The translations under genes and the position numbers were made by a program. Shown in pieces: positions 35,201 to 44,769 of a DNA stretch of 64,000 nt. The stretch covers positions 5,642,001-5,706,000 of the forward strand of contig NGZR01000003.1 of NCBI GenBank assembly GCA_002197995.1, written 5' to 3'. The stretch's first letter is position 1; every line of letters begins with the position of its first letter. Origin of the DNA: Gaeumannomyces sp. JS-464. Taxonomy: Eukaryota; Ascomycota; Sordariomycetes; Magnaporthales; Magnaporthaceae. The notes beneath the pieces are model-generated. The model ran no database searches and was not told the origin of the DNA. It worked only from the letters and a program-made list of their open reading frames with translations.

Positions 35201-35403
35201 TGCCTTGCATCGCCATATCCAACTGGGCGTGCTTCTCCCAGCCTCGGTCCCGCAATCCCCATATCCTCCCCAGCCCGCCATGGCAAAAATGGGGAATGCA
35301 CTTTAGCCGGCATGCATCCTCCCTTGGAGGCTTGTCCGAAATTATGGGTTCCTTGGGGTAATGACCCGAGGAGAATCGCCGCCGCCTGAGCAACTTGCGG
35401 CTG
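32220..35403. other. 3.2-kb intergenic region, no gene supported
   Basis: Between the divergently transcribed P450 (minus) and GH51 (plus) genes. Open frames of 60-280 codons exist on both strands (longest 34516-35361, plus), but they overlap one another, lack recognisable domains and show no consistent splicing. This stretch probably holds the P450 and arabinofuranosidase promoters and decayed sequence. Confidence 0.4.
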
Positions 35404-35411
35404 TATAAAAG
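35404..35411 (+). promoter_or_regulatory. TATA box of GH51 gene
   Basis: TATAAAAG, about 125 bp upstream of the ATG at 35530, in typical spacing for a fungal secreted-enzyme promoter. Confidence 0.6.
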
Positions 35412-35529
35412 AGACTGAACCCAGGCGGTAGCTCCCTTGCGTCGAGGAGGGAGATCAGACCCGCGGATACGGTTCAACCGTCTCCAACGTCCAAAGTCCA
35501 CCGCAGCCACCTTGCACGCAGCAGCAACC

Positions 35530-37854
35530 ATGGTGGCCTTCTCCGTGGCCGGCCTGCTAGCCGCCGCCCTCGCCGCCTCCTCGGCTACCGCGCTAGAGGT
35601 GGCGGTCAAGGCCTCGGGCGGCAACAAGACCAGCATGCACCAGTACGGCTTCCTGCACGAGGACATCAACTACTCGGGCGACGGAGGCATCTACGCCGAG
35701 CTGATCCGCAACCGTGCCTTCCAGGGCAGCTGGCTCCATCCTCGCACGCTCAACTCGTGGAAGCCCATCAACGCCGCACTCTCCTTGCAAAACCTTAGCG
35801 TTCCGCTGTCCGATGCCCTCCCCACGTCCATGCGCGTCGTCCCACCCATCCAGGGCGGCCCTGCACGCAGCGGTTTCCTCAACGAGGCTTCTGGGCATGG
35901 ACGTTAAGAGACAGAAGTACACGGGCTCTTTCTGGTCAAGGGTGGCTACGAGGGCAAGTTCGTCGCATCGTTCCAGTCCGCTCTTACTGATGACGTCTTC
36001 GGCTCCGTCGAGATCGAGTCCAAGGCCAAGGATGACGAATGGGTCGAGCACGAGGTCGTCCTGATCCCCGAGAAGGACGCCCCCAACAGCAACAACACCT
36101 TCGCTATTACCTTTGATCGTGCTGGGCTCAAGGGTAATGCACTCGACTTCAATCTGATCAGCATGTTCCCGCCTACCTACAAGGGCCGTAAGAATGGGCT
36201 GCGCATCGACCTTGCTACGGCGCTTGAGCAGCTGCACCCGGTGCGTTTCATATCCCATCAAGTGTACATCCTTTTAAAGCCTCAATCACCCGACGACTGA
36301 CCATATTGCTATTTGCGTTGTGTGCTTACAGAGCTTCTTCCGCTTCCCTGGCGGCAACATGCTCGAGGGGCCGAGGAATGATTCATGGTGGGATTGGAAG
36401 GACACAATCGGCCCGCTCCGATACCGTAAGGGTCATCCCGGCCCTTGGGCTACGAGACCACAATGGGCCTCGGTCTTGTCGAGTATCTCGAATGGGCGAG
36501 GACATGAAAATGAAGATGGGTAGGAATTATTCATTCCATCTGATCAGCAAACCGTGTCAACGGAGCCTAGGGCTAACATGGAAATCTCGAAACAGTGCTC
36601 GGTGTCTTCGCTGGCCTTGCACTGGACGGCGGCATCACCCCACGCGACAAGCTCCAACCCTTCATCGACGACGCTCTGGATCAGATCGAGTTCATCCGAG
36701 GCCCCGCCGACTCTAAATGGGGCAAACGTCGGCGCGAGCTGGGTCACCCGGAGCCATTTGAGCTTGTGTATGTCGAAATCGGAAACGAGGACTGGCTGCG
36801 GGCGGCCGCCGGGATGGGAGTCGTACGTCCAGTATCGCTTCCCCTGTTCCTTGAGGCCATCAATGCCCGGTACCCCGACATCACCGTCATCGCGTCCAGC
36901 GCCACCTCGGACGGCAGCGATGGCCACTTCAACATTCCCCCTGGCACTGGTCACCACCGCACCCTGGGCGATTACCACCCGTACCGGAAGCCTGACGTGC
37001 TGGTCGTCGACGAGTTCAACAAGTTCGACAACGACCCTGTCCCACATATCATCGGTATGTACCCATTCGTTCACGTTTAAACCCCTTCCTTGGCCCTAAA
37101 TTCTAATCAAGCTGACTTTCTTTTGCAGGCGAGGTCGCGGCCACTCATGTGAATGGCGGCATCGGCTGGATGGCAACTCAACTACTTCCCTTGGTGGATC
37201 GGCACTATCGGCGAAGCCATTGCCTGATCAGTTACGAGCGCAACGCCGATCGCATTCCCGGCACTTCTACGTGAGCCTAACCCCCGCCCGTCCCCCAGAG
37301 ACCAGCAACTCCGCTGCTTTCGAAGCGACGAGAGTACTTACGCGTGTCTTTACCTAGGCCCCCGTGATGCGCAACATGAACAGCTGGGCCTGGGCCGTCA
37401 CGCTCCTCCAGCACGCCGCCGACCCAGCCATGACCACACGCTCCACCAGCTGGTACGCGTGGGAGCTAATGGCGGCGCACCCCATCGCCGAGACTCTCCC
37501 CGCGACCCAGGACATCGGCCCGGTTTACTACGTCGCCGGTGCCGGGCCCGCTGGCTCGCGCATCTGGAAGGGCGCTGTCTACAACACCACCAACTCGGCG
37601 AGGTTCCCATCTCGATCGACTTTGAGGGCGTCTCCAAGGGCACGCAGGCCACCCTGCGCGTGCTCACCGGGCCCGACGACCCGATGCGCTGGAACGACCC
37701 CCACACGGGCGTCAACGTCGTCAACAGCACCACAATTCCGCTGACGGCCGGGGACGGCGGCGTCTTCAAGTTCAGTCTTCCCGAGCTCAGCATTGCCGTG
37801 CTCGAGACCAGCGGCCCTGTCAAGTGCCGCCGCAAGAGGACACTGAGCGCTTAA
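35530..37854 (+). CDS. Secreted GH51 alpha-L-arabinofuranosidase
   Basis: Removes arabinose side chains from arabinoxylan and arabinan outside the cell. Signal peptide MVAFSVAGLLAAALAASSATA is followed by LEVAVKASGG and HQYGFLHEDINYSGDGG. Five exons: 35530-36240, 36332-36519, 36596-37054, 37129-37270, 37358-37854, with GT-AG introns of 74-91 bp. Family landmarks are FRFPGGNMLEG, the acid/base Glu in YVEIGNEDW, DEFNKFDNDPVP, RNADRIPGTS, WYAWELMAAHPI and GPVYYVAG, in order. Ten apparent single-base losses (near 35886, 35893, 35935, 36448, 36497, 37169, 37178, 37222, 37266, 37600), mostly in G runs, break the frame. Restoring them gives exactly 669 codons, normal for fungal GH51. The base losses look like assembly errors; a true pseudogene is the alternative. 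Confidence 0.85.
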
Positions 37855-40800
37855 ATGGCCAGAAAGTAATTCAGATCTAGCCTGTTTAAGAAAAGTACAA
37901 ATTGACAACTTCTTGCTGTCTCGGTGAATAAGGGATGGAGTTCGAAAAATGTCATTTGAAGCTCAAAATGGCCAGCGAGAAGGTCACCGTAGCCCAGGGT
38001 ACCTGTGAGGTAGGTCATTTTTGGACGTTGGCAGCGCGGGCGCCCGACTGGCCACGGGTGCCAACTAGCTGTCGCCTGAAACCAAACCCTACGAAAAGTT
38101 ACTGCATGGCCCAACTCTACCGTTTGGGCGCGTATTCCATGCGGGAGGCAGGCCAAATCCACGACTAACAGTGTCATGACCGCTAGGAGGGCCTGGGTCA
38201 GTTCGCGACTGGGCGGTCTCTGTAGCTCTCAGCTCCCCCATCCTTCGCATTTTCGCTGGGTTTCTCGCGCTGTCTCACACACAACAACCAGAGAGAAATC
38301 ACCAACAGCTTACTCTTGACCTTGGGCAATTCAATTATGCCATGACCACCGGTTCTAGCCTGGATTTTCGAGCTGGAGCATAACCCCGACATATTTGGTT
38401 ACGGCACTTACGACCTTACCGCTGTCAGGTAGCGAGAGAAAAAAAAAAACCCACACAGCTTCCCTTCGCCTGGCCTGTTTTCCGCTGATCGAGACGATGT
38501 CATTTTGCGACCTACCCCATTTTTCTTCCGAGCTTGCCGTCCAGATCTTCCGGCCCCATCCAACGGCTGGATTCTGTCACGAGATGCCTCCAAGCTCGAA
38601 ACGAGGATCGGCAGCCGGAAGGACGCAATTTTGCGCCCAGCAGCAGAGGTGGCCGACGCCCTCAATCGGCACCTCCGGTGGCTCGACCAGGAACCGGGCA
38701 CAGCAACTTTGTGTCATGGACTACCTCGCCCTTGTTTGCCTTCAGGCTCGTCTTCTACCTGCACAGCTACCACGGAACACTGCTCGGCAATATGCATATC
38801 TGCATCGTAAATACCAAAAAGTTTACCAAGGACAATATTGTCTTCGTCCGCGATCTTTATCTGATGCAAAGACGCCAACATTCCCTCAAAAAGGACACGG
38901 CGTTCCTTCCCTCGCAAGGGCATCCCCAGACACCCCTCACTTGGCTATTGAACTACGTCAAGAGTGGTACTACTACCACGGCGAGTTTCTCTCGTAGGGG
39001 CACTCCACATCGAGGGCAAGTCCGCCATCATCCCCGTCGCGGACCTAGTAAGAAACAGCCTCCTCGAGCGGTGCCCAGCAGTGTCGATGGACCTCTGCGA
39101 GATGCGATTGGCAAAATGGGTCGTCGTGGAAAGGAGGAAATGGGATAGTGATGGCCAGACAGGCCCTTCTCCACGTAGTTCGAAGGGCTGTCCAAGCCCA
39201 CGACCTTGTGCAGAGGCGACTTTTGGCCGCCCTGGGCTACTGCCCTACTGTCTTTGCAGTGCAGGGGCACCAAAACCTTGAGCTGTTCATGTCCCCGGCC
39301 CTCATTATCGAAAAACACCCCGACGACGCCACAATACAGCATTATTACAATCCAATTCACAAGCACAACCTTTTTTTTTTTTTTTTTTACCGCTTGTCGG
39401 CACAACCGGGACGAAGCAATGCCCGAGCTCCAACAATTCAACAATCTCGTCGGAAACGCGGCTATTCTGCTCGAGGCGAAAAAGAACTTACCAGTGCCGA
39501 CGGCGCCAGCGACAACCTTGACCCAGGGCAGCGAGCAGGGCAGAGCGGAGACCGCTCAGAACAGTATAGTCGCCTAGTAACAAGCGTGCGGCGGGCGTTC
39601 CCTGGTTTGCCGCCAGGCTCCTGAACGAGAAAGGTGGTAATTCGCCGGCCGCCTTCTTCCTCGATACCGATATTGAAGGTCCCAGGCGGTTAGAGGCGCT
39701 AAGGCAATGTTATGTACCGCTGCAGGAACTGTGATAGATTGCATTCGGCTTCACGCTCGCTAAGATAGGCGCTATGGACTCCTTAGATGCGCTACCTCCC
39801 ATAGCGGGGGATGACCCCTTTTCATCTTGGCTTAGGTCAACCTAGTTGGTGCAGAACAAAGGCCGCAGACGTTAATGGATTCGGTTACTCCTCAGCTCGG
39901 CGTTGAAAGCTTCGGTCCTTCCGAGCGGTAGGCTCGGCCCAGGGAAGCCGACCCCACTTTCGCCTTGGTGTCGACGATGGCCTGAATCAGCTGCAAGCGC
40001 GTACCCAAAGCCAGGCTGCGCGCCCTGACAGCCATGGAACCCACCCCCAGGCGTTGATGGTCGGGCCTCCGTAAAGTCGACGTGGGCATCGATGATCATC
40101 TCCGCCCCCGACAGCTCCAGTACCCGCATGCCGCCCCAGACTTAACTCCCTGAGACGGTGCGCATACCGATCCGGGTCCACGATGCCAGAGTCCCCCGAG
40201 CGAGGGTTCGAAGTTTGCTGAGCAGGGATCAGCGTTGTGCGTCCTGTTGATTAGCATATGTTCACGACGCTCCCGTCGGCAAGTACCCGTCTGCCTGCAC
40301 GTCCGAGGTGGTGCGCAGCTGCACGAGTTGCAGGCGGGCTCCATTATTCGCCCCGGATAAGGGCCTGGTCCGCGAACCTCGCGGGCAACATGTTTAGCGC
40401 AATTTCCTGGTTCCCGACCCCTGTGAACGGCGGCCTCCGCCAACCAAGTACCGAGGCAGCCCCGCTGAAAACCCCGCACCTACTGTATGTACCATCCCAG
40501 TCGTCCCCGATATCAATGTCTGGTAGGATTTGATCTCGGTAAATTCCACGCTCTCAACTACCTTCTACGGTTACGAGCTTCGTATCCCACTCGAGCATTT
40601 CTAGCCTGTCGGGCATGATCCGCATTTGTACGCATCTTGGAGCCGGGGAGAGATCGATGCGGCCTAAGTGTTTACGGAGCAACATCGCTGGAAGCGAGGC
40701 GACGGGACGTGCCAGGCGGAAGAGCACGCGCTATTTGCCGTTGGGGCCGATAACCGAACCACATATAGCATTTTTAGCCACATGCATGCACTCTCATCAG

Positions 40801-41599
40801 CGCGATGTGCAAGCTCCATTTCTCAACACCACATAGTGCTTTTCGACATTTCTTGGCCGGGAAATATCGTCTCTCCTAAGGGTAACGTTTAGGCTTCATC
40901 GTTGACACTAGATTGAAACCCCAGCTTTTGCTAATAGCTAGCTAGGTAGAGACTTGTACAAAATTATTCAGTCTATCATCAATAATCTTCGTATGTTTGT
41001 ACAACGAAACAAGAAAAGATAAAGAAAATCGAGGCTTAACACTATATAATTTCAAGCGTTTAGCAGAACATCCAGGCTAGTGCCTAAGATACCGTTCTTT
41101 ATAGTCAATCGTTCAGCATTTTGGACTTATAAGGTTTCAAAGCAGCTCGAGTACTTGTACCCCCGTGCAAGGGTTAAGCTGTGACTTGGCTCGAGACTGA
41201 AAGCAGATGGGCTGAGAAAAGGTTGGCATAATCTTCCATTAACTTCGGAGGGCCCGGCTGGCGTGCAACTGTAGCTCTAATCAGCCAATGTTTTAAAGCA
41301 TTTTGAAATAGGAGGACATATCAAAGAGCGGCATCACGTGGCAGATATTTTATAGCAAGTTTCCCATTGCTCTCTCAAAGTAGCCGAGGGATATAGTGTA
41401 ATAAATGATATGATAGAAATATTGCATGTTTCTTGTCAAAGATCAGATTTGTGAACTCAAAAGCCAAGATACCACCCACCAACACCCGCATACCGATGGC
41501 CAATCCAAAACAATCAGGAACAAAACAAAGACAGAAGAGCCCCATCTAGCCAATTGCGCCGCGCCACACAAACAAAAGTACAGCTACAAAAGAATGCAT
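37855..41599. other. 3.7-kb region without a supportable gene
   Basis: Open frames are short, overlapping and without clear domains. Around 38497-38560 the plus strand reads MSFCDLPHFSSELAVQIF, faintly F-box-like, followed by a discontinuous frame up to about 39150, perhaps an eroded F-box gene. At 40181-39890 the minus strand reads GIVDPDRYAHRLREL and INAWGVGSM, recalling the middle of an FAD-dependent oxidoreductase, but without a nucleotide-binding motif. An 18-base T run is at 39371-39388. From about 40.9 to 41.5 kb the DNA is more AT-rich. Confidence 0.35.
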
Positions 41600-42070
41600 C
41601 TAAGGTCCGCAGACCTTCTGCCAGTCGTTTCCAGACGGCTTGATGCGGTTGGCGTGGACGCAGCGGCGGCAGTTGGGGGAAACGGTGCAGTCGCGGCCGT
41701 TGGAGCAGTACTGGCCGCAGCGGGAAGCACGCGCAAAGATGACGGGGAGGGACTCGGTGTTGACGCTCCGGCCCACGTTCCTGGGCAGCTTGGGCTCGTT
41801 CCTGCGGACGTTCTCGGCCTCCTCCTGGGCCTCGGCGTCGTTGGGGAGGGCGGCGGTGTAGAGGGGAGCGCCGGTGGCGGCGTCGTAGTCGCGCACGAAG
41901 ACGAGGTCGCTGCGGGGCTGGAAGTAGCCGCTGTAGGTGTCCTCGGCGCGGACCTGGGCGCGGGCCTTGTCGAGGGCGTCGCGGCCGTAGAGGATGTTGT
42001 GCTCGTCGGCCTGCGACGCCTGAGTGGTCAGGGCCATGGCGAGGGCGGCGAGGACGGTGGAGGTCTTCAT
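41600..42070 (-). CDS. Small secreted Cys-rich protein (effector-like), 156 aa
   Basis: An intronless, fully open 157-codon gene. The start at 42070 is chosen because the signal peptide MKTSTVLAALAMALTTQASQA begins there; upstream codons are in a CT/CA-rich leader. The mature part is first acidic and Cys-free (about residues 22-115, including ALPNDAEAQEEAENVRRNEP). It ends in a compact six-cysteine module, RCGQYCSNGRDC, PNCRRC and KVCGP, with spacing C-x3-C-x5-C-x5-C-x2-C-x15-C. It is probably exported, with three disulphides. No known family was recognised. The layout (propeptide-like region, then a small disulphide domain) fits fungal effector or antimicrobial-type proteins, which is inference. 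Confidence 0.75.
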   Translation of the reverse strand: MKTSTVLAALAMALTTQASQADEHNILYGRDALDKARAQVRAEDTYSGYFQPRSDLVFVRDYDAATGAPLYTAALPNDAEAQEEAENVRRNEPKLPRNVGRSVNTESLPVIFARASRCGQYCSNGRDCTVSPNCRRCVHANRIKPSGNDWQKVCGP

Positions 42071-42215
42071 TGTCAAGTTAGAGGTGGGAGACAAATAGAG
42101 TGTTTGTTTAGTGGTGCTTGAAAGGGTGCAAGAAGATTGGTAACTGGTGGTTGGTGGTTGGTGATGGTGGATGATGAGTTGAATAGGTAGGCATGTTTGC
42201 CGACAGGACACAAGT

Positions 42216-42223
42216 CTTTATAT
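42216..42223 (-). promoter_or_regulatory. TATA box of the Cys-rich secreted gene
   Basis: ATATAAAG on the minus strand, about 145 bp upstream of the ATG at 42070. A pyrimidine/CA-rich leader follows. Confidence 0.55.
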
Positions 42224-42678
42224 CTCGAGGACCTGCAGCAGAATCGTTGATCGGATGGCAGGATTCCATGGCCATTGTTAGTCTATGAGCGTGGTAATTA
42301 TTTTTGGCATCTGTTTGTGCTTGTGAGGCATTGCCAGATATCGACGCCTTCAGAGTAAGCCGCCGCATGAAGGACCGTCGTTCACTGTTTGATCCTTTGG
42401 CTATGCTGACCTTTGCAATTCACCAATCGTTAGGCATCTCGTATCTCGTTAACCAAGAGGCTTGGGGTGTCACTGATCTTACCCCCTCGCGTGGTGGCTT
42501 CTAGGCACCCATTCCTTCGAGCTAAGCAGGACGGGCGTCTTGCTCAGGCGCAGTTGCGCGGCTGAATTTAGCTGCCTAGGACACCCCATGCTGAGCTGGG
42601 GCTGGGTTAGACGCCGCCCGCCTTTGCCAAGGCCGCAAATGTAGCCCGCCTACTTACGAGCTCAAATGCGAACTGTGT

Positions 42679-42910
42679 TAGTCTCAGAGGCTCAGCCAGA
42701 TGGGAGCGGAATCGCCCGCATGTACCTTTTTCCCCACCCAAATACCCCACCCAAATCCGACCAATTACACCACCTTGTTAATTCCGCTCCATTTAGTTTG
42801 AAAATCGAAAAATCGTTTTATTTACGCATGTAATTTGGGTGGGGTATTTGGGTGGGGAAAAAGGTACATGCGGGCGATTCCGCTCCCATCTGGCTGAGCC
42901 TCTGAGACTA
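42679..42910. mobile_element. 232-bp MITE with perfect 78-bp inverted repeats
   Basis: The arms 42679-42756 and 42833-42910 are exact reverse complements over 78 bases, separated by a 76-bp AT-rich loop. The outermost bases are TA on both sides. If these are the target duplication, the element proper is 228 bp with 76-bp TIRs beginning gtctcagagg, as for Tc1/mariner/pogo-type (Fot-like) elements. There is no coding capacity, and the perfect arms, with no RIP, point to a recent insertion. A lone snap-back duplication is the alternative. Confidence 0.8.
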
Positions 42911-43319
42911 GCTGGGGCGATCGATCGTCAACTTAGCTGGTGCCTGTTGCTCGGGTTCGTAAAGGTCCACCACTCTTGTTGATGGAATCCGTCAGCGTCC
43001 AATGCTGAGCAGAACTGCCCTTTTGGGACGCTCTCAATTTCCCCTCCTGAATCCTTTGAGCCTTATAGTTTCACAGCCCTCCTTTATGCATAAACACGGC
43101 TGTTTATCAAGGTAGTACTGCAACTTGTGGCTGGACAGCCGCTGCGCGACACAATGTCAGCACACGAAAACGCGGGTGCAACTTGCGGCTGCTGCTGCCC
43201 AGTCGCGAATAAAAGGGCGAATGCTGCCGGGTTTCATCAACCCCGCCCCTCCCCCTCACTTAACACCTACCTCCCTACACATACCTGGGTAGGCATCGCC
43301 CTGTCGACCCGCCTCCTCA
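42911..43319. other. Intergenic, promoter of 43378 gene
   Basis: No gene is visible. It contains the upstream region of the small plus-strand gene. Confidence 0.4.
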
Positions 43320-43320
43320 C

Positions 43321-43350
43321 TTGCTCCATCTTGCTCCATCTTGCTCCATC
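43321..43350 (+). repeat. Three tandem 10-bp copies of TTGCTCCATC
   Basis: An exact 10-bp unit repeated three times in the pyrimidine-rich leader just upstream of the 43378 ATG. Confidence 0.85.
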
Positions 43351-43377
43351 TCCAACTCGACTCTCACATCCCACACG

Positions 43378-43785
43378 ATGTCCGACCCCGCCCCCACCCG
43401 CGAGGAGTTTCTCGCCCAGCCAGAGATCCAAGCCGTGCTAGACAAGCGCCCAGAGATCAAGGCCTTCCTCGAGAAGCACCCCTTCATCATCCTCGGCCGT
43501 GCCGCGTACGAGGCCGAGTCCAAGACCGTCACCGAACGCGAGGACGGCGAGGTCTTTGAGTACGAGAGCAAGCCCTTCCCCGAAATGGTCCTCCTCCAGA
43601 TGTACCGCTACAGCACCCGGCCGGACGCCAACCCCGACCTCCAAAACAAGCGCCTCTTTGCCGCCGCCGTCATCAACGACGACTACATTGAGAAGCGCTT
43701 CCAAGCCACCGCCCGGGGTCCTGCCGACGGAAACCAGTACGACGACCCTGACGGATGCCTCATCGAGGTGTGGAAGGGAAAATAA
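43378..43785 (+). CDS. Small intracellular protein of unknown function, 135 aa
   Basis: A single-exon gene, fully open, starting MSDPAPTREEFLAQPEIQ and ending CLIEVWKGK. There is no signal peptide or membrane segment. It is acidic and charged throughout, with a first half of helices (AVLDKRPEIKAFLEKH) and a second half with DDYIEKRFQATARGP. ATG at 43378 is chosen for its position right after a CT-rich leader and its ACACGATG context; an upstream in-frame Met (43321 frame) would add only a low-complexity leader. Codon use is strongly C-ending at third positions, as in the neighbouring real genes. No family was recognised. Confidence 0.65.
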   Translation: MSDPAPTREEFLAQPEIQAVLDKRPEIKAFLEKHPFIILGRAAYEAESKTVTEREDGEVFEYESKPFPEMVLLQMYRYSTRPDANPDLQNKRLFAAAVINDDYIEKRFQATARGPADGNQYDDPDGCLIEVWKGK

Positions 43786-44769
43786 ATACGTGCAAGCTGT
43801 ACTTTTCTACGCCGCCTGAGTTGAGGGCAGCCTGCGCTCACCATTGGTCTCTTGGTGGCTATGCAGCCCCATAAACCAGTGGATCTCCGTTCAGGCAGGC
43901 GAACAATTGGGCCCAACAACAAGCACGGTTCAACATTTGTAATAAAACCGCAAAGAAGAAGAAAATCGAGACTTAGCCCCTGGAAATTTGAGGATCTCTC
44001 ACTGCTACGTTCAGTCTAGTGCCCAAGGTGCGCTCGTTGTCATCATAGGATTGACTTGCAACTGCCTGCATTCGCGCTGCCGTGGTCCGCCTTTGTCGCA
44101 TACGCGACGAAAACGAGCCACATGGGGCAAAAGCCACTTAATACATACACGTACCAATAATGCCCTCCCGATTCGAATCCTCGGCCTAGTGGCTTACATG
44201 GCGCATGCAGCATGGAGGGAACCCCGCGTCCGGACAGCATCGTGGTGATACTCCGAGCCCAATATCTGGCAGCCTTCCCTACCCACCACCATATCTTTGG
44301 GGTCCGTTTGCTTAACAACTGCAGCTCAGCTTGTGGAGGTGGCCACTCGGCGCATAAACCGTCCAGAGTGACCGAATATATACATAAGCCCCGAACGCCA
44401 CAGCGGTTCTAGAACCTCCCCAAAGCTGTACGAGATGAATCCCATTGGATATTTCATTTTCAGCTATCCCGGTTCTAATAACACGTCGGAAGCAGCCATA
44501 GGGACGAGTGCGGCTCAAACTCGACTGCCCGGGTCTTGCAACCCTTATTTACGCCAGCTCTTCTCGCACCTCCGGGGCGGGCAAGGCCTTTTCATCCTTG
44601 CTTTGTGAGCTACAAGCAGCAATCTTTTGGTACTCGGCCCATCGCTAGCTGATCTTGTGAATACATTTCCGTGCCGAACTTTAAATATCCTAAAGCATCA
44701 CTTCTGCCTACGCAACTTCCTGCCTTTGTTGATATAAGAAACATCGACCCCTAAGCCAAAAAGAACATC
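43786..44769. other. Intergenic, upstream of HET gene
   Basis: A stretch of about 980 bp without a convincing gene. The last 300 bp, CT- and CA-rich, is the likely promoter and 5' leader of the HET gene. Confidence 0.4.

Noticed and set aside
34516..35361. 281-codon plus-strand frame upstream of GH51
   Set aside because: Overlapping frames in all phases, no domain, ends just before the GH51 TATA box; treated as promoter region.
38395..39150. Possible F-box gene
   Set aside because: Only a short MSFCDLP...ELAVQIF stretch suggests it; the rest does not hold one frame or show conserved F-box protein features.
39872..40181. Possible FAD-dependent oxidoreductase fragment on the minus strand
   Set aside because: A few suggestive words, but no GxGxxG motif and no continuous frame.
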